A stretch of DNA of 64,000 bases from Candidatus Sumerlaeota bacterium. GTDB lineage: Bacteria; Sumerlaeota; Sumerlaeia; JAFGJS01. Below are positions 62,411-64,000 of the stretch, piece after piece; the stretch's first letter is position 1; each line of letters starts with the position of its first letter. The stretch is from contig JAFGJS010000054.1 in the NCBI GenBank assembly GCA_016928995.1, positions 1 through 64,000 of the forward strand, in the 5' to 3' direction. A program made the position numbers and the translations under genes. Under the pieces are notes generated by a model. It worked only from the letters and a program-made list of their open reading frames with translations. It was not told the DNA's origin and ran no database searches.

Positions 62411-64000
62411 GGGTGTTTTTTTCACTCGCAACCTCCTTTACTTTTTTTGTCGGGAGAAGGCTCTGCATCGCGGGCGATAAGATTTCGACGCAGCGGCTAG
62501 GGGGACAGCTTGAGAAATGCGTCTCGTGGCGGTCTTCGTCATAGAGCGCGGGCACCGCGACGCCCTTTGAGTAAAAACGAAAAAGAACATTTTCAGCTTG
62601 AGTCCGGCTGAGCCCTGTTTCTTGTGAGAATATGGCGGCGTCGTATTTTTCCGGAATATTAAACAACTCCGTGACGGTGAAGTTTGCGTTTTTTTTTAGG
62701 CCCAGGAATTTCGCCGCCAGACGGCGTCCCAGACTTCTTTCCGGTCCGAAGGCTGTCTTTAGCGACGGGTATTTCTTATCCGGAAACAATTCCTTGCAGC
62801 CCTCCGTTGATCGGAGCGACTGGCTCACGGTCCTCCGTATCAGCATATCGAGAAAAAGGAACCGCACGCCCCCCCCTTGCGGAGTGGCGGCAACCTCCGC
62901 GAAAACCTGATTACGCCGATCCAATGCGGCCTTGACTTGCTTGGCAAGATCGGCCGCGGCAGCATGCAAGCCCCGCGCAACCATCTGGAGCTTGACCTTC
63001 CGAAACCGTTCTCTCCGGCCACGGCGAGTTTTGACATCATCGCGAATGGCATTCGCTGCTTCAGAAATGCGTTCGGCCTCGCTGACGGCGAGCTGAGCCG
63101 CCAACTCTGGATAGACTTCGTTTTGAAGCGAACCCATCATGGATTTGGCCAAGAGGGAGTAAAAAACCCGCAGCCAGGAAACCCCTTGCGTTTCGCGCGA
63201 CGCCGCGATGCCATCGAGCAGACCGTTCGTTGAGGAGCTCGGTTCGCCGGCTCCGATGAGGTCGGCGTAGATCAGTTGCGAAAGGGGGCTGGCGGCGGAG
63301 ACCGTTTGAATCAGCTTCATCCATTGCCTTGCGGACTCGCTCCTGCTCGGAACGTGATTGCCGGATCGCGCCTGCCTCTCAGCGCGCTCCTCCGTCGCCA
63401 AAACAGACAGCCGTTCGTCAGTCAGCAGACTAACGCGCCAATATGCTTCGATGACTTGCGCGTTGCGGAAGCCGCCGGGCGCAATATATCTCGAGAAACG
63501 CTCAGACAGAGGCGCTGCGCGCAGCGATGCGCACGCGGCGAATATCGTATCTTCCAAGAGCAAGTTGAGCTGAAGAAAATCCCCAGGGAAATCCATGCCT
63601 GTGATTTGATAAATAACCGCGAACGATTTTTTATCCTTGCTGAATTGAGTCAACGCATCGCTCAACGCTCCGGGTGAAATCCGCCCATCCCAGGCTTCAT
63701 TCAGCGCGCAAGCCCAAGCCAGCGGTTTGCCGCCGGATTGACATAGCCCTTGCGGAAACCACCCGTCGAAGACGCTGACATGAGGCCATGCGAGCTTCAC
63801 CACATATTTCAAAAGCCGGGCCGTCATGGCTTCGCGCAACTGACCAAGCTCCGCACAAGCCTCCGCAATATTTCGCGCAGGCTTTTTTAACGTGTTACCA
63901 GGCAAAGGGAGGTTCAACGCGCAGAAATCCCACAAGGAGCCCTGGCTTCGAAGAGCGTGAATGAGCTTGGGCCCCGAGCCCAGCATTGGGCGAAGAGCTG
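62403..64000 (-). CDS. Large helical protein of unknown family, 5'-partial
   Basis: At least 527 residues are visible. The first ATG in the window is at 63986, but there is no stop codon between it and the edge and no ribosome site in front, so the true start probably lies outside. Mostly helical (LAVSEAERISEAANAIRDDV, AAAADLAKQVKAALDRRNQV). The end has a small Cys-containing part (HFSSCPPSRC) after a helix-turn-helix-like stretch (FSQETGLSRTQAENVLFRFY). Same strand as, and 122 nt from, the AAA+ gene; it shows that the locus extends to the right. Confidence 0.6.
   Translation of the reverse strand, partial: ALRPMLGSGPKLIHALRSQGSLWDFCALNLPLPGNTLKKPARNIAEACAELGQLREAMTARLLKYVVKLAWPHVSVFDGWFPQGLCQSGGKPLAWACALNEAWDGRISPGALSDALTQFSKDKKSFAVIYQITGMDFPGDFLQLNLLLEDTIFAACASLRAAPLSERFSRYIAPGGFRNAQVIEAYWRVSLLTDERLSVLATEERAERQARSGNHVPSRSESARQWMKLIQTVSAASPLSQLIYADLIGAGEPSSSTNGLLDGIAASRETQGVSWLRVFYSLLAKSMMGSLQNEVYPELAAQLAVSEAERISEAANAIRDDVKTRRGRRERFRKVKLQMVARGLHAAAADLAKQVKAALDRRNQVFAEVAATPQGGGVRFLFLDMLIRRTVSQSLRSTEGCKELFPDKKYPSLKTAFGPERSLGRRLAAKFLGLKKNANFTVTELFNIPEKYDAAIFSQETGLSRTQAENVLFRFYSKGVAVPALYDEDRHETHFSSCPPSRCVEILSPAMQSLLPTKKVKEVASEKNTPS

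Overview
The window is about 64 kb of bacterial chromosome. The cell is Gram-negative: it has a LolC/E-type permease with a LolD ATPase, secreted proteins with signal peptides, and ResB/CcsA-type (system II) cytochrome c assembly. Shine-Dalgarno sites are clear, and the 4-base ATGA/GTGA stop-start overlaps are typical of tight operons. The phylum cannot be fixed from the sequence alone. Dispersed palindromic and hexanucleotide intergenic repeats, a VCBS/FG-GAP surface protein and a very large MoxR/vWA/AAA+ locus fit a complex-lifestyle bacterium such as a PVC-related or candidate phylum, but that is only an impression. No rRNA, tRNA or CRISPR was found.

Region 1 (1-6439, + strand): a secreted VCBS-repeat protein; a nested palindrome of about 270 bp; a secreted VIT/vWA protein with a Gly-rich C-terminal sorting tail; and, directly after it, a rhomboid protease of the rhombosortase type that probably processes that tail.

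Region 2 (6452-24741, - strand): a D-amino acid aminotransferase, then one uninterrupted ribosomal superoperon read right to left: tuf, rpsJ, rplC, rplD, rplW, rplB, rpsS, rplV, rpsC, rplP, rpmC, rpsQ, rplN, rplX, rplE, rpsN, rpsH, rplF, rplR, rpsE, rpmD, rplO, secY, map, infA, rpmJ, rpsM, rpsK, rpoA, rplQ. A promoter-like site lies upstream of tuf and an intrinsic terminator follows rplQ. rpsD (S4) and adk are missing from their usual places.

Region 3 (24.8-39.8 kb): mixed genes. They are a small membrane protein, a MerR regulator with an effector-binding domain, ccsB/ccsA, a PIN-like protein, a LolC/LolD transporter, a STAS anti-anti-sigma factor, a sugar-nucleotide pyrophosphorylase-like enzyme, a secreted beta-helix protein and a soluble hybrid histidine kinase with three receivers and an HPt domain.

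Region 4 (40.1 kb to the right edge, all - strand): at least fourteen genes that look like one multi-part system. Upstream are a gene cut by the window edge, an AAA+ ATPase, two small proteins, a MoxR-type AAA+ ATPase, two large proteins of no known family, a coiled-coil protein, a four-helix membrane protein and a 2321-residue membrane-anchored propeller-like protein with a central coiled coil. Downstream, after a MITE-like repeat, come a zinc-ribbon vWA protein, a second vWA protein, a transmembrane PP2C phosphatase and a Ser/Thr kinase with a zinc ribbon and an FHA domain. The second part resembles the TerY-P (vWA/PP2C/kinase) triads. The first resembles the MoxR-vWA-beta-propeller ternary systems described computationally as ATP-dependent conflict or signalling systems. 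Their joining here, together with several proteins I cannot assign to any family, is the main candidate for an undescribed system. No toxin or nuclease effector is recognisable in the visible part.
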